Shown here one piece after another: positions 44,956 to 51,944 of a DNA stretch of 64,000 nucleotides. The position numbers and the translations under genes were made by a program. The DNA is from an uncultured Phocaeicola sp. (GTDB taxonomy: Bacteria; Bacteroidota; Bacteroidia; Bacteroidales; Bacteroidaceae): contig CAOYQO010000004.1 in assembly GCA_948566455.1 (NCBI GenBank), forward strand, positions 1-64,000, in the 5' to 3' direction. Below the pieces are notes generated by a model that worked only from the letters and a program-made list of their open reading frames with translations, was not told the DNA's origin and made no database searches. The stretch's first letter is position 1. The number at the start of each line of letters is the position of its first letter.

Positions 44956-45037
44956 GCGTTTGTTTCCTGTGGAGAAACAAAAAGGAACCTCGGGCTTCCT
45001 TTAATTTATGATACAAGTAATCTTAAAATAGAAATTT

Positions 45038-45733
45038 ATGGTAAAGTTTATCGAATCGGAACTCGTCTTGCTGAAAAAAGAAATAGACGAAATGTGGACC
45101 TTAGTATATAACCAGCTCGACAGGGCAGGGGAGGCTGTGCTGACCTTTGACCGTGAACTGGCGCAACAGGTACTGGTACGTGAACGTCGTGTGAATGCCC
45201 TAGAATTGAAGATAGACAGCGATATTGAAGATATCATTGCTTTGTATAATCCTGTAGCCATCGACCTGCGCTTTGTGCTTGCCATGCTGAAGATCAATAC
45301 GAATCTGGAGCGTCTTGGTGACTTTGCCGAGGGTATTGCCCGCTTCGTTCTGAATTGCAAGGAACCGGTTCTTGATCCGGAACTTCTGAAACGATTGCGC
45401 TTGGAAGAAATGCAGAGGCAGGTACTTGCTATGCTGGAGCTTGCCAAGAAAGCTCTTCAGGAAGAAAATCAGGATTTGGCGACTTCGGTATTTGCTAAAG
45501 ATAATTTATTGGATGAAATCAATGCAGAAGCTACTACTGTTTTAGCAGACTACATTGCCCAGCATCCCGAGGCTGTACTGCCCTGTTTGAACCTGGTAAG
45601 TGTGTTCCGTAAGTTGGAGCGTTCCGGCGACCACATCACTAACATTGCAGAAGAAATAGTCTTCTTTATCGATGCAAAAGTGTTAAAACATAGCGGAAAA
45701 ACAGACGAACATTACCCTTTAACTAAGAAATAA
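45038..45733 (+). CDS. phoU: phosphate transport regulator PhoU
   Basis: PhoU links PstSCAB activity to the PhoR sensor, lowering PHO expression when phosphate is plentiful. The 231-aa protein has two PhoU three-helix repeats with the metal-binding motifs DIEDIIALYNPVAIDLRFVLAMLKINTNLERLGD (split over about 60-95) and a matching EKSGDH-like RKLERSGDHITNIAEE. No phoR/phoB pair is in the window. Confidence 0.94.
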   Translation: MVKFIESELVLLKKEIDEMWTLVYNQLDRAGEAVLTFDRELAQQVLVRERRVNALELKIDSDIEDIIALYNPVAIDLRFVLAMLKINTNLERLGDFAEGIARFVLNCKEPVLDPELLKRLRLEEMQRQVLAMLELAKKALQEENQDLATSVFAKDNLLDEINAEATTVLADYIAQHPEAVLPCLNLVSVFRKLERSGDHITNIAEEIVFFIDAKVLKHSGKTDEHYPLTKK

Positions 45734-45877
45734 GCTCTTTTTTAGATAAAATTTAGTGTTTGTTAGAAAAATGATATATATTTGTCCACTGAAAACGATT
45801 GCGGGTGTAGAAAGGCTACATAAGTGGTAATAAAACCAAAGAAATTTCAAAAAGATGTTATAAGACATGTTTTTAAA

Positions 45878-45910
45878 TTTGGTAAGTATCTCGAAAAGCC
45901 GCTATATTTG
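45878..45910 (+). promoter_or_regulatory. consensus promoter of the candidate small RNA
   Basis: TTTG (45878-45881), 21 bp, TATATTTG (45903-45910) is a full -33/-7 match. No coding frame starts within the next 100 bp. Confidence 0.65.
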
Positions 45911-45916
45911 CAGCGT

Positions 45917-46005
45917 TATCCTGAAAACAATCTTTTTACCTTAAAAAAAAACTAATACCTATTGAAAACTGAAAAATGGGGCTTTGTGAAAAGCTCCATT
46001 TTTTT
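45917..46005 (+). ncRNA. candidate small RNA of about 90 nt
   Basis: The predicted start is about 7 bp after the -7 element. The transcript runs through an A-rich middle to a terminator hairpin with stem AATGGGGCTTT/AAAGCTCCATT (one G-T wobble) and TTTTTTTT. There is no plausible ORF and no match to an RNA family I recognise. Promoter and terminator are seen in the sequence; the RNA itself is inferred. Confidence 0.45.
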
Positions 46006-46058
46006 TGTACCTATGTCACATTTATTTCGTATCTTTAGAGAAGATAAACTGCATCTCG

Positions 46059-46113
46059 GCAGAACTTTTTCATGCAAGCATGAAAGTTCTGCGCTCAATT
46101 TGCATTATCTTTG
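46059..46113 (+). promoter_or_regulatory. shared promoter module, copy 3 (ribE)
   Basis: A palindrome GCAGAACTTT...CATGC / GCATGAAAGTTCTGC (46059-46075 and 46078-46092; two unpaired T) is centred 30 bp before the -7 element TATCTTTG (46106-46113). The segment from TTCTGC (46087-46092) through TTTGCATTATCTTTG matches copy 1 at 25 of 27 positions, although the palindrome sequence itself differs. Confidence 0.6.
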
Positions 46114-46160
46114 TACCACCAGAATGAGGAATTGTAAATCACTAAATTATAAATAGACTT

Positions 46161-46763
46161 ATGTTTTCCGGAATAGTAGAAGAATGCGCCACCCTCGTGG
46201 CATTGGTAAAAGAACAAGAGAACGTACACTTCACGTTCAAGTGCTCATTTGTAAATGAATTGAAGATAGACCAAAGTGTGTCTCACAATGGTGTGTGCCT
46301 TACGGTAGTCAGCATGACGGAGGATTCCTATACGGTTACTGCCATGAAGGAAACATTGGAACGTTCCAATCTTGGCTTTCTGAAAGTCGGGGATGTAGTG
46401 AACGTAGAACGCAGCATGATGATGAACGGCCGTCTGGACGGGCATATTGTGCAGGGACATGTGGACCAGACTGCCACTTGCATAAATGTGGAAGATGCCG
46501 AAGGAAGTTATTACTTTACTTTCCGGTATACTTTCGATAAGGAAATGGCCAAGCGTGGATATATCACGGTAGACAAAGGTTCGGTAACCGTGAACGGGGT
46601 AAGCCTGACAGTGTGCAACCCGACAGACGATACTTTCCAGGTAGCTATTATTCCTTACACTTTCGAGCATACGAACTTCCACGATATCAAAGCAGGTAGT
46701 GTAGTGAATCTTGAATTTGATATTATCGGCAAGTATATCAGCCGGATGATACAGTTTAACTAA
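46161..46763 (+). CDS. ribE: riboflavin synthase alpha chain
   Basis: This enzyme dismutates two 6,7-dimethyl-8-ribityllumazine molecules to riboflavin. The 200-aa protein starts MFSGIVEE and has two lumazine-binding repeats, each with a VSHNGVCLTV or VTVNGVSLTV segment, and MNGRLDGHIVQGHVDQ between them, as in trimeric riboflavin synthase. A nitroreductase, a flavin enzyme, follows after 5 bp. Its promoter is copy 3 of the shared module. Confidence 0.95.
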   Translation: MFSGIVEECATLVALVKEQENVHFTFKCSFVNELKIDQSVSHNGVCLTVVSMTEDSYTVTAMKETLERSNLGFLKVGDVVNVERSMMMNGRLDGHIVQGHVDQTATCINVEDAEGSYYFTFRYTFDKEMAKRGYITVDKGSVTVNGVSLTVCNPTDDTFQVAIIPYTFEHTNFHDIKAGSVVNLEFDIIGKYISRMIQFN

Positions 46764-46768
46764 TAGAT

Positions 46769-47308
46769 ATGGAAGATTTTCTGAAGTTAGTTGCTTCTCG
46801 GCAGAGCGACCGTGCTTATGATATGAGCTGTCCTGTTGAGCCTGAGAAGCTGGAACGGATATTGGAAGCTGCCCGTCTGGCACCTTCGGCTTGTAATGCG
46901 CAGCCGTGGAAGTTTGTTGTAATTAATGATCCGGAGTTGTCCGTCAAAGTAGGTAAGGCCACTGCCGGACTGGGAATGAATAAGTTTGCTAAAGATGCTC
47001 CTGTACACATTTTGGTGGTGGAGGAATCAATGAACGTAACTTCATTTCTGGGTGCAAAGATTAAAGACAAGTATTTCCCTTTAATAGATATTGGCATTGC
47101 CACTGCTCATATCACATTGGCTGCCGAGAGTGAAGGGTTGGGCTCTTGTATTCTCGGTTGGTTTGATGAGAAAGAAATCAAGAAGCTGACCGGTATTCCG
47201 TCTTCCAAACGCTTGCTGTTGGTTATCACCATTGGCTATTCCGTGAAAGAGAAGCGGAAGAAAGCAAGAAAGTCGAAAGAAAAGGTGGTTTCTTACAATA
47301 AATACTGA
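46769..47308 (+). CDS. nitroreductase family protein
   Basis: This FMN-dependent oxidoreductase of 179 aa has the FMN-binding start RQSDRAYD, ARLAPSACNAQPWKFVVI, and GLGSCILGWFDEKEI in the second half, as in small nitroreductases. The substrate is not known. The basic end KEKRKKARKSKEKVV is typical of Bacteroidota members. It is coupled to ribE. A very long perfect inverted repeat starts 2 bp after its stop codon. Confidence 0.9.
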   Translation: MEDFLKLVASRQSDRAYDMSCPVEPEKLERILEAARLAPSACNAQPWKFVVINDPELSVKVGKATAGLGMNKFAKDAPVHILVVEESMNVTSFLGAKIKDKYFPLIDIGIATAHITLAAESEGLGSCILGWFDEKEIKKLTGIPSSKRLLLVITIGYSVKEKRKKARKSKEKVVSYNKY

Positions 47309-47309
47309 T

Positions 47310-47396
47310 TTAGTGATTAGCGGTAAGTGATAAGTGATTAGCAAGTTGCGCTATGGTCGCATTGCTAATCACTTATCACTTACCGCTAATCACTAA
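47310..47396. repeat. 34-bp perfect inverted repeat between convergent genes
   Basis: Arms 47310-47343 and 47363-47396 are perfect reverse complements; adding one A-T pair gives 35 bp. The loop has a further TGCG/CGCA pair. Each arm repeats GTGATTAG and AAGTGATAAGTGATTAG internally. It fills the gap between the stops of the nitroreductase and BrkB-like genes and probably terminates both. Confidence 0.92.
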
Positions 47397-47397
47397 T

Positions 47398-48714
47398 TTA
47401 CAGGTCTTTCAGCAGTACATGGCTGGCACTCTTATAATACTCCTCGCGTGCTTTCATCAGCACATCCCATTGATCGCTGAATTCTTTTTCCTTATCGATC
47501 TTGAAATCTTCCGAACCGTGCGTATCCAGTCTGTCCAACAATAGTGCGACATTCAGTTTGTTGATGTCCATTGCAGGCTGATAACCGATTACCTCGTCTT
47601 TTTCATCTACCACTTCATGCAGCAGGTTGATTTCCTGTAGCTCGTATAGCACCTGATGCGTCAAGCGGATAGGAATCTGGCATTCTTCGGACATTTCTTC
47701 GGCAGTGTACGGCTTAATATTCTCTTCAAACCGCTTGGCTATAAGAGACATGATAAGAATGGAAACAAAATCCCGGAACCTTCTGCTGATATTTTTGGTA
47801 TCCTTGTCAAAGCTGAAATTCCGGATGTTTTGTCCTGCATAGGTCAGCTCTGCACCAAACAGGCAGATGGTCCATGATATCTGAAGCCAAAGCAGAAACA
47901 AAGGGAGTGCGGCAAAACTACCATAAATGGCATTATAGCGCGATACCCATAGCTGACCACTGATATAGAGAAACTGGAATGCCTGGTGTGCCGTTCCTGC
48001 CAGAATTCCTGAGATGAGCGCAGGCTTAAACCTAACTTTGGTATTCGGCATATAGATGTACAGTCCCGTGAACATAAACCATGTCAGTGCGAAAGGTATC
48101 AGGCGTATCAGGAACTTCAGGATAGGAGCCAGCAGAACAAAGTCTTCTATGTACTTTAAGCTGGTAGACATGAAGATAGAGAGACCACCCGAAACCACAA
48201 TCAATATAGGCATCAGCAAGAACATGGAAAAGTAGTCCGTGATTTTACGGTACATACTCCGCGCTTTTTTTATTTCCCAAATACGATTGAACGTGATTTC
48301 AATATTGCTGATCAGGTTGATAACCGTCCATAACAACATGATTAAACCCACTCCGATGAATATGCCGCTCTTAGTTTGCGACAGGTAAGAATTGACAAAC
48401 TGCAGGATTACTTCCGTCGTTTGATTGTGTCCTCCAAATCCCATTCGCACCTGGCTTTCCATAAGATTGTCGAAGCCGAATCCGCGTGCGATGGCAAACA
48501 GGATGGCAAGAATGGGAACAATGGCGAGCAGTGTGCTGTAAGTCAGTGCAGAAGCTTTGTTTACCAGTCTGTCTTTGGTGAAACGGTTAATGCAGAGGTA
48601 GATTGTTTTGATAATATTATAGAGGGAGAAGGTCGTTTTAGTGACTTCGTCCTCCGTAATACGCCAAATGTCGTATGTCAGGAATTTCCAAAGAGCAGTA
48701 ATACGTTTATTCAT
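47398..48714 (-). CDS. YihY/BrkB family membrane protein
   Basis: This 438-aa protein has an N-terminal cytosolic part, six or so membrane segments between about residues 55 and 305, and a C-terminal cytosolic winged-helix-like tail (about 320-438). The core has RFTKDRLVNKASALTYSTLLAIVPILA, WTVINLISNIEITFNRIWEI and YNAIYGSFAALPLFLLWLQISW, as in BrkB/YihY proteins, sometimes labelled RNase BN in error. Its function is unknown. It lies 30 bp downstream of rnpB on the same strand. Confidence 0.9.
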   Translation of the reverse strand: MNKRITALWKFLTYDIWRITEDEVTKTTFSLYNIIKTIYLCINRFTKDRLVNKASALTYSTLLAIVPILAILFAIARGFGFDNLMESQVRMGFGGHNQTTEVILQFVNSYLSQTKSGIFIGVGLIMLLWTVINLISNIEITFNRIWEIKKARSMYRKITDYFSMFLLMPILIVVSGGLSIFMSTSLKYIEDFVLLAPILKFLIRLIPFALTWFMFTGLYIYMPNTKVRFKPALISGILAGTAHQAFQFLYISGQLWVSRYNAIYGSFAALPLFLLWLQISWTICLFGAELTYAGQNIRNFSFDKDTKNISRRFRDFVSILIMSLIAKRFEENIKPYTAEEMSEECQIPIRLTHQVLYELQEINLLHEVVDEKDEVIGYQPAMDINKLNVALLLDRLDTHGSEDFKIDKEKEFSDQWDVLMKAREEYYKSASHVLLKDL

Positions 48715-48744
48715 TCTTCATTCTCAGTTCTTTATTAAAAAAAA

Positions 48745-49146
48745 GCAGTCGGTCTGTAAGCCGGGTTCTGTCCCTTGTTTTCAGGAAGAATTCTTCATTA
48801 TTCATTCTTAATTCTTCATTCATCAAGGTGTCTATCATTTATCTGAGCCGTATGTCACCATACAAGCTTTAGCGGTCTACCCTCCGACATGGAGCGAGCA
48901 GCCCTCATAGTGTCGGTTTACATGACCTTACAACTCCCAAGACGTACAGCCCTTGTGTCGCCACAAGACTGGTAGGCTCTTACCCCACCTTCTCACCCTT
49001 ACCGACGCCCGAAGACGCAGGCGGTTGTTTTCTTCTACGTTACTCTACCCTCGCGGACAGCTTTCTGTTAGGAAGTGGGATGCTCTGTGTTGCCCGGACT
49101 TTCCTCATACGCCGAGGCGCAAGCGACAGACCGACCAACTGCTTTT
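48745..49146 (-). ncRNA. rnpB: RNase P RNA (class A)
   Basis: On the minus strand the 5' end reads GCAGTTGGTCGGTCTG and the 3' end CAGACCGACTGC, which pair as helix P1. The universal core GAGGAAAGTCCGGGC (CR-I) follows the 5' end, and the 3' conserved ACAGAACCCGGCTTA is present, so this is the catalytic RNA that trims tRNA 5' leaders. The ends are estimated to a few bases. An AT-rich segment (48784-48830) built of ATTCTTCATT-like repeats is inserted near the 3' side. The promoter is at 49153-49185. Confidence 0.93.
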
Positions 49147-49152
49147 GTTGGG

Positions 49153-49185
49153 CAAAGATACGACTTTTATGCCAGCGGATACAAA
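49153..49185 (-). promoter_or_regulatory. Bacteroides promoter of rnpB
   Basis: On the minus strand, TTTG (49182-49185), 21 bp, TATCTTTG (49153-49160) is a full consensus match, about 7 bp before the RNA 5' end. Confidence 0.85.
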
Positions 49186-49334
49186 ACCTTGCCGAGTTTT
49201 TTAACTTCTTCTGAAGAATGAAGCGTTTGTTCCTCTTTTTATTCTTCTTTGCAAGCGGACATAATCAATGTTTTATCTACTTTCTGTCTGATCCACATCA
49301 ACTTCGTACCTGCTCCGTGTCTATACGCTTGGAC

Positions 49335-49378
49335 TTGATACGGAGTTGGTACGGTTTTGGTACGGCCTTGATACGGAG
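49335..49378 (+). repeat. 11-bp tandem repeat, four units
   Basis: Units TTGATACGGAG, TTGGTACGGTT, TTGGTACGGCC and TTGATACGGAG follow without gaps. The core is TTGRTACGG. A period of 11 bp places each unit on about the same DNA face, as for protein-binding arrays. The units lie 70-114 bp before the -7 element of the NlpC/P60 gene. Confidence 0.85.
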
Positions 49379-49448
49379 ATGGTGGGTTTCATTCTAAAAC
49401 TATATCTTAATATTCCTGAAAATATATAACCAAAATAGAAATTATTTC

Positions 49449-49456
49449 TAACTTTG
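49449..49456 (+). promoter_or_regulatory. -7 element of the muropeptide operon
   Basis: TAACTTTG, 34 bp before the start of the NlpC/P60 gene. No TTTG at -33, so an activator bound at the upstream tandem repeat is possible. Confidence 0.5.
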
Positions 49457-49490
49457 CTAATACTTAATAACCCCCAAATCATTTTAGCTA

Positions 49491-50693
49491 ATGAAAAGAC
49501 TTATTCCTATTGTATCCCTGTTCTTTTTCGCTTCGTTATGTTCGGTGGCTTCGGAAGTCGGGGACAGGGCTGTTCCTGCCGATGTGGCACAGTTATCCGA
49601 CAGTTTGAAACGTCAGTATGCTCCGGACAAACGAGTGGCACTTTTTGATGTAGATTATTCCTTTGCCGGTAAGAATGTGATGTTACGTGGTGTAACCACC
49701 TCTCCTGAAGCGAAAGCAGCTCTTCTCAATGGATTGTCGAAAGCCAATTATAAAGTGATGGACTGTCTGCAGGTATTGCCGGATGAGGCTGGGCTGGAAG
49801 GAAAAACATATGGCATCATTAATGTATCGGTATCCAATCTTCGTGTAGAACCGGATTTCTCATCCGAAATGATGACGCAGGGATTGATGGGAATGCCCAT
49901 CCGCGTGTTGCAACGCGACGGCTGGTATCGCATTCAGACACCGGATAATTACATTGCCTGGGTGCACCGTGTAGGTATTCATCCGGTCACTAAAGAAGAA
50001 CTTCATGCCTGGAATGCGACAGAGAAAATTGTGGTGACTTCTCATTACGGCTTCGTGTATTCCGAACCTAATCAAACTTCCCAGACTGTTTCTGATGTGG
50101 TTGCAGGTAACCGCTTGAAGTGGGAGGGAAGCAAAGGTGCTTACTATAAAGTTGCTTATCCTGATGGACGGACGGGGTATATCTCAAAATCCATCTCTAT
50201 GCCGGAAAGTAGATGGCGGGCTTCTTTGAAACAAGATGCTGCCAGTATTATCCATACGGCACACACATTAATGGGCGTTCCATATCTTTGGGCGGGTACT
50301 TCTTCCAAAGGAATTGATTGTAGCGGTTTCATGCGTACCATTCTGTTCATACATGATATTATTATTCCGCGTGATGCTTCGCAACAAGCCTATGTGGGCG
50401 AGCATATCGATATTGCTCCTGATTTTAGTAACCTGCAACCGGGGGATTTGATTTTCTTCGGCCGTAAAGCTACGGCAGATCGTAAAGAGCGTGTGGTACA
50501 TGTGGGAATGTATATTGGGGATAAACGGTTCATTCATTCACAGGGAGATGTGCATGTCAGTAGTTTTGATCCTGCCGACGAACTCTTTGATGAATATAAC
50601 CTCGGACGGCTGTTGTTTGCTACGCGTGTGTTACCTTATATAAATAAGGAAGAATCCCTGAATACAACGGCAACAAACCCTTATTATGAATAA
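49491..50693 (+). CDS. secreted SH3-NlpC/P60 cell-wall peptidase
   Basis: This 400-aa protein has a signal peptide (about 1-20), bacterial SH3 domains (about 100-240), and a C-terminal NlpC/P60 domain with Cys277 in GIDCSGFMRT, His337 in VVHVGMYIG, and a further His near FIHSQGDVHV. It resembles gamma-D-glutamyl-L-diamino-acid endopeptidases (YkfC-like), which cut muropeptides to release L-Ala-D-Glu. The next gene, a dipeptide epimerase, is expected to convert that product, supporting the assignment. It is probably periplasmic. Confidence 0.9.
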   Translation: MKRLIPIVSLFFFASLCSVASEVGDRAVPADVAQLSDSLKRQYAPDKRVALFDVDYSFAGKNVMLRGVTTSPEAKAALLNGLSKANYKVMDCLQVLPDEAGLEGKTYGIINVSVSNLRVEPDFSSEMMTQGLMGMPIRVLQRDGWYRIQTPDNYIAWVHRVGIHPVTKEELHAWNATEKIVVTSHYGFVYSEPNQTSQTVSDVVAGNRLKWEGSKGAYYKVAYPDGRTGYISKSISMPESRWRASLKQDAASIIHTAHTLMGVPYLWAGTSSKGIDCSGFMRTILFIHDIIIPRDASQQAYVGEHIDIAPDFSNLQPGDLIFFGRKATADRKERVVHVGMYIGDKRFIHSQGDVHVSSFDPADELFDEYNLGRLLFATRVLPYINKEESLNTTATNPYYE

Positions 50694-50703
50694 TCCGTAA
50701 TTC

Positions 50704-50718
50704 TCCCATCATCATCTA
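50704..50718 (+). repeat. 15-bp leader word before the epimerase gene
   Basis: TCCCATCATCATCTA occurs here and again at 51916-51930 before the transglutaminase gene, each 14-20 bp before a start codon. It may be a translational leader or a remnant of repeat duplication. Confidence 0.5.
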
Positions 50719-50738
50719 ATAATTAAAAAACGAATCAT

Positions 50739-51905
50739 ATGCAAAACAGAAGAGATTTCCTGAAAACAGCGGCTTTCGCTGCATTAGGTTCCAGTGTGGC
50801 TATTAACAATGTATTTGCAGGGGAAAGCACCCCGTCTCTGTTCAATATCAATAAAAGTGGTGTGAATGCTAGGATGAAATTGCGTTTCTTCCCGTATGAG
50901 TTGAAGTTGCGCCATGTATTTACGGTGGCTACTTACTCACGCACCACAACTCCTGATGTACAAGTGGAGATTGAATATGATGGAATTACCGGTTATGGCG
51001 AAGCATCCATGCCGCCCTATCTGCAGAAAGAGTTGGGTACAATGGAAAGTGTAATGGCTTTCCTGAAGAAAGTGCAGGATGTCATCGGGCAGTTTCCTGA
51101 TCCTTTCCAGTTGGAAGATATTCTGGCTTATGTGGATAAACTTTCGCCGGGAGATGCTGCTGCTAAAGCGGCTGTAGATATTGCATTGCATGATCTTGTG
51201 GGAAAATTGCTGCAAGCCCCGTGGTATAAGATTTGGGGACTGGATAAAGATAAGGCTCCTTCTACTACCTTCACTATCGGCATTGATACACCCGAGGTGG
51301 TACGTGAGAAAACGAAGGAATGTGCGGATCAGTTCAATATCCTCAAAGTAAAACTGGGACGTGAGAATGACAAGGAGATGATTGAAACCATTCGTTCCGT
51401 AACCAGTCTTCCTATTGCCGTAGATGCTAATCAGGGTTGGACGGATAAACATTATGCTATCGACATGATACATTGGCTTCATGAAAAAGGAATTGTAATG
51501 ATTGAACAACCAATGCCTAAGACCCAGTTGGATGACATAGCTTGGGTGACGCAGCAAAGTCCGTTGCCTATCTTTGCCGATGAATCTTTGCAACGGCTGA
51601 GTGATGTGGCTGGTTTGAAAGATGCATTTCATGGCATCAATATTAAGTTGATGAAATGTACAGGTATGCGCGAGGGCTGGAAGATGGTGACATTGGCGCG
51701 TGCTTTGGGCATGAAAGTGATGGTGGGGTGTATGACAGAAACATCGTGTGCATGTTCCGCCGCCGCTCAATTCTCTCCTGCAGTTGATTTTGCCGATCTG
51801 GATGGTAATCTGCTTATTGCTAACGACCGTTTCAAAGGAATGGAAGTGATAAAGGGTAAGATTACACTACCTGATTTGCCGGGTATCGGAGTTGTGAAAC
51901 TATAA
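50739..51905 (+). CDS. Tat-exported L-Ala-D/L-Glu (dipeptide) epimerase
   Basis: This enolase-superfamily enzyme of 388 aa carries an N-terminal twin-arginine signal (RRDFLKTAAFAALG), so it is exported folded. The barrel has the KxK motif (Lys203, Lys205), metal ligands Asp229 in DANQGW, Glu256 in IEQPMP and Asp281 in ADESL, and Lys303 in INIKLMK: the full active site of the muconate-lactonising/dipeptide-epimerase branch. Its neighbours point to L-Ala-D-Glu from peptidoglycan as substrate. Most characterised homologues are cytosolic, so export is notable. Confidence 0.9.
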   Translation: MQNRRDFLKTAAFAALGSSVAINNVFAGESTPSLFNINKSGVNARMKLRFFPYELKLRHVFTVATYSRTTTPDVQVEIEYDGITGYGEASMPPYLQKELGTMESVMAFLKKVQDVIGQFPDPFQLEDILAYVDKLSPGDAAAKAAVDIALHDLVGKLLQAPWYKIWGLDKDKAPSTTFTIGIDTPEVVREKTKECADQFNILKVKLGRENDKEMIETIRSVTSLPIAVDANQGWTDKHYAIDMIHWLHEKGIVMIEQPMPKTQLDDIAWVTQQSPLPIFADESLQRLSDVAGLKDAFHGINIKLMKCTGMREGWKMVTLARALGMKVMVGCMTETSCACSAAAQFSPAVDFADLDGNLLIANDRFKGMEVIKGKITLPDLPGIGVVKL

Positions 51906-51915
51906 AGTGGTATTG

Positions 51916-51930
51916 TCCCATCATCATCTA
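51916..51930 (+). repeat. 15-bp leader word before the transglutaminase gene
   Basis: Identical to 50704-50718 (TCCCATCATCATCTA). Confidence 0.5.
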
Positions 51931-51944
51931 TAAAAATAATCATT

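Larger units (their letters stand above)
45734..46160. other. 427-bp intergenic region between phoU and ribE
   Basis: The region contains a -7 element TATATTTG at 45777-45784, a full promoter at 45878-45910 followed by a terminator (45973-46005), and the ribE promoter module (46059-46113). No ORF of convincing length is present, so it probably encodes at least one non-coding transcript. Confidence 0.65.
49147..49490. other. intergenic region between rnpB and the NlpC/P60 gene
   Basis: This 344-bp stretch holds the rnpB promoter on one strand, an 11-bp tandem repeat (49335-49378), and a -7 element TAACTTTG (49449-49456) for the NlpC/P60 gene. No other gene was recognised. Confidence 0.65.

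Noticed and set aside
46005..46058. FMN riboswitch before ribE
   Set aside because: The conserved FMN-element core sequences are absent; the region fits a promoter module instead.
50937..51770. 277-aa minus-strand frame opposite the dipeptide epimerase
   Set aside because: The plus strand carries a full enolase-superfamily active site; the minus frame has no features.
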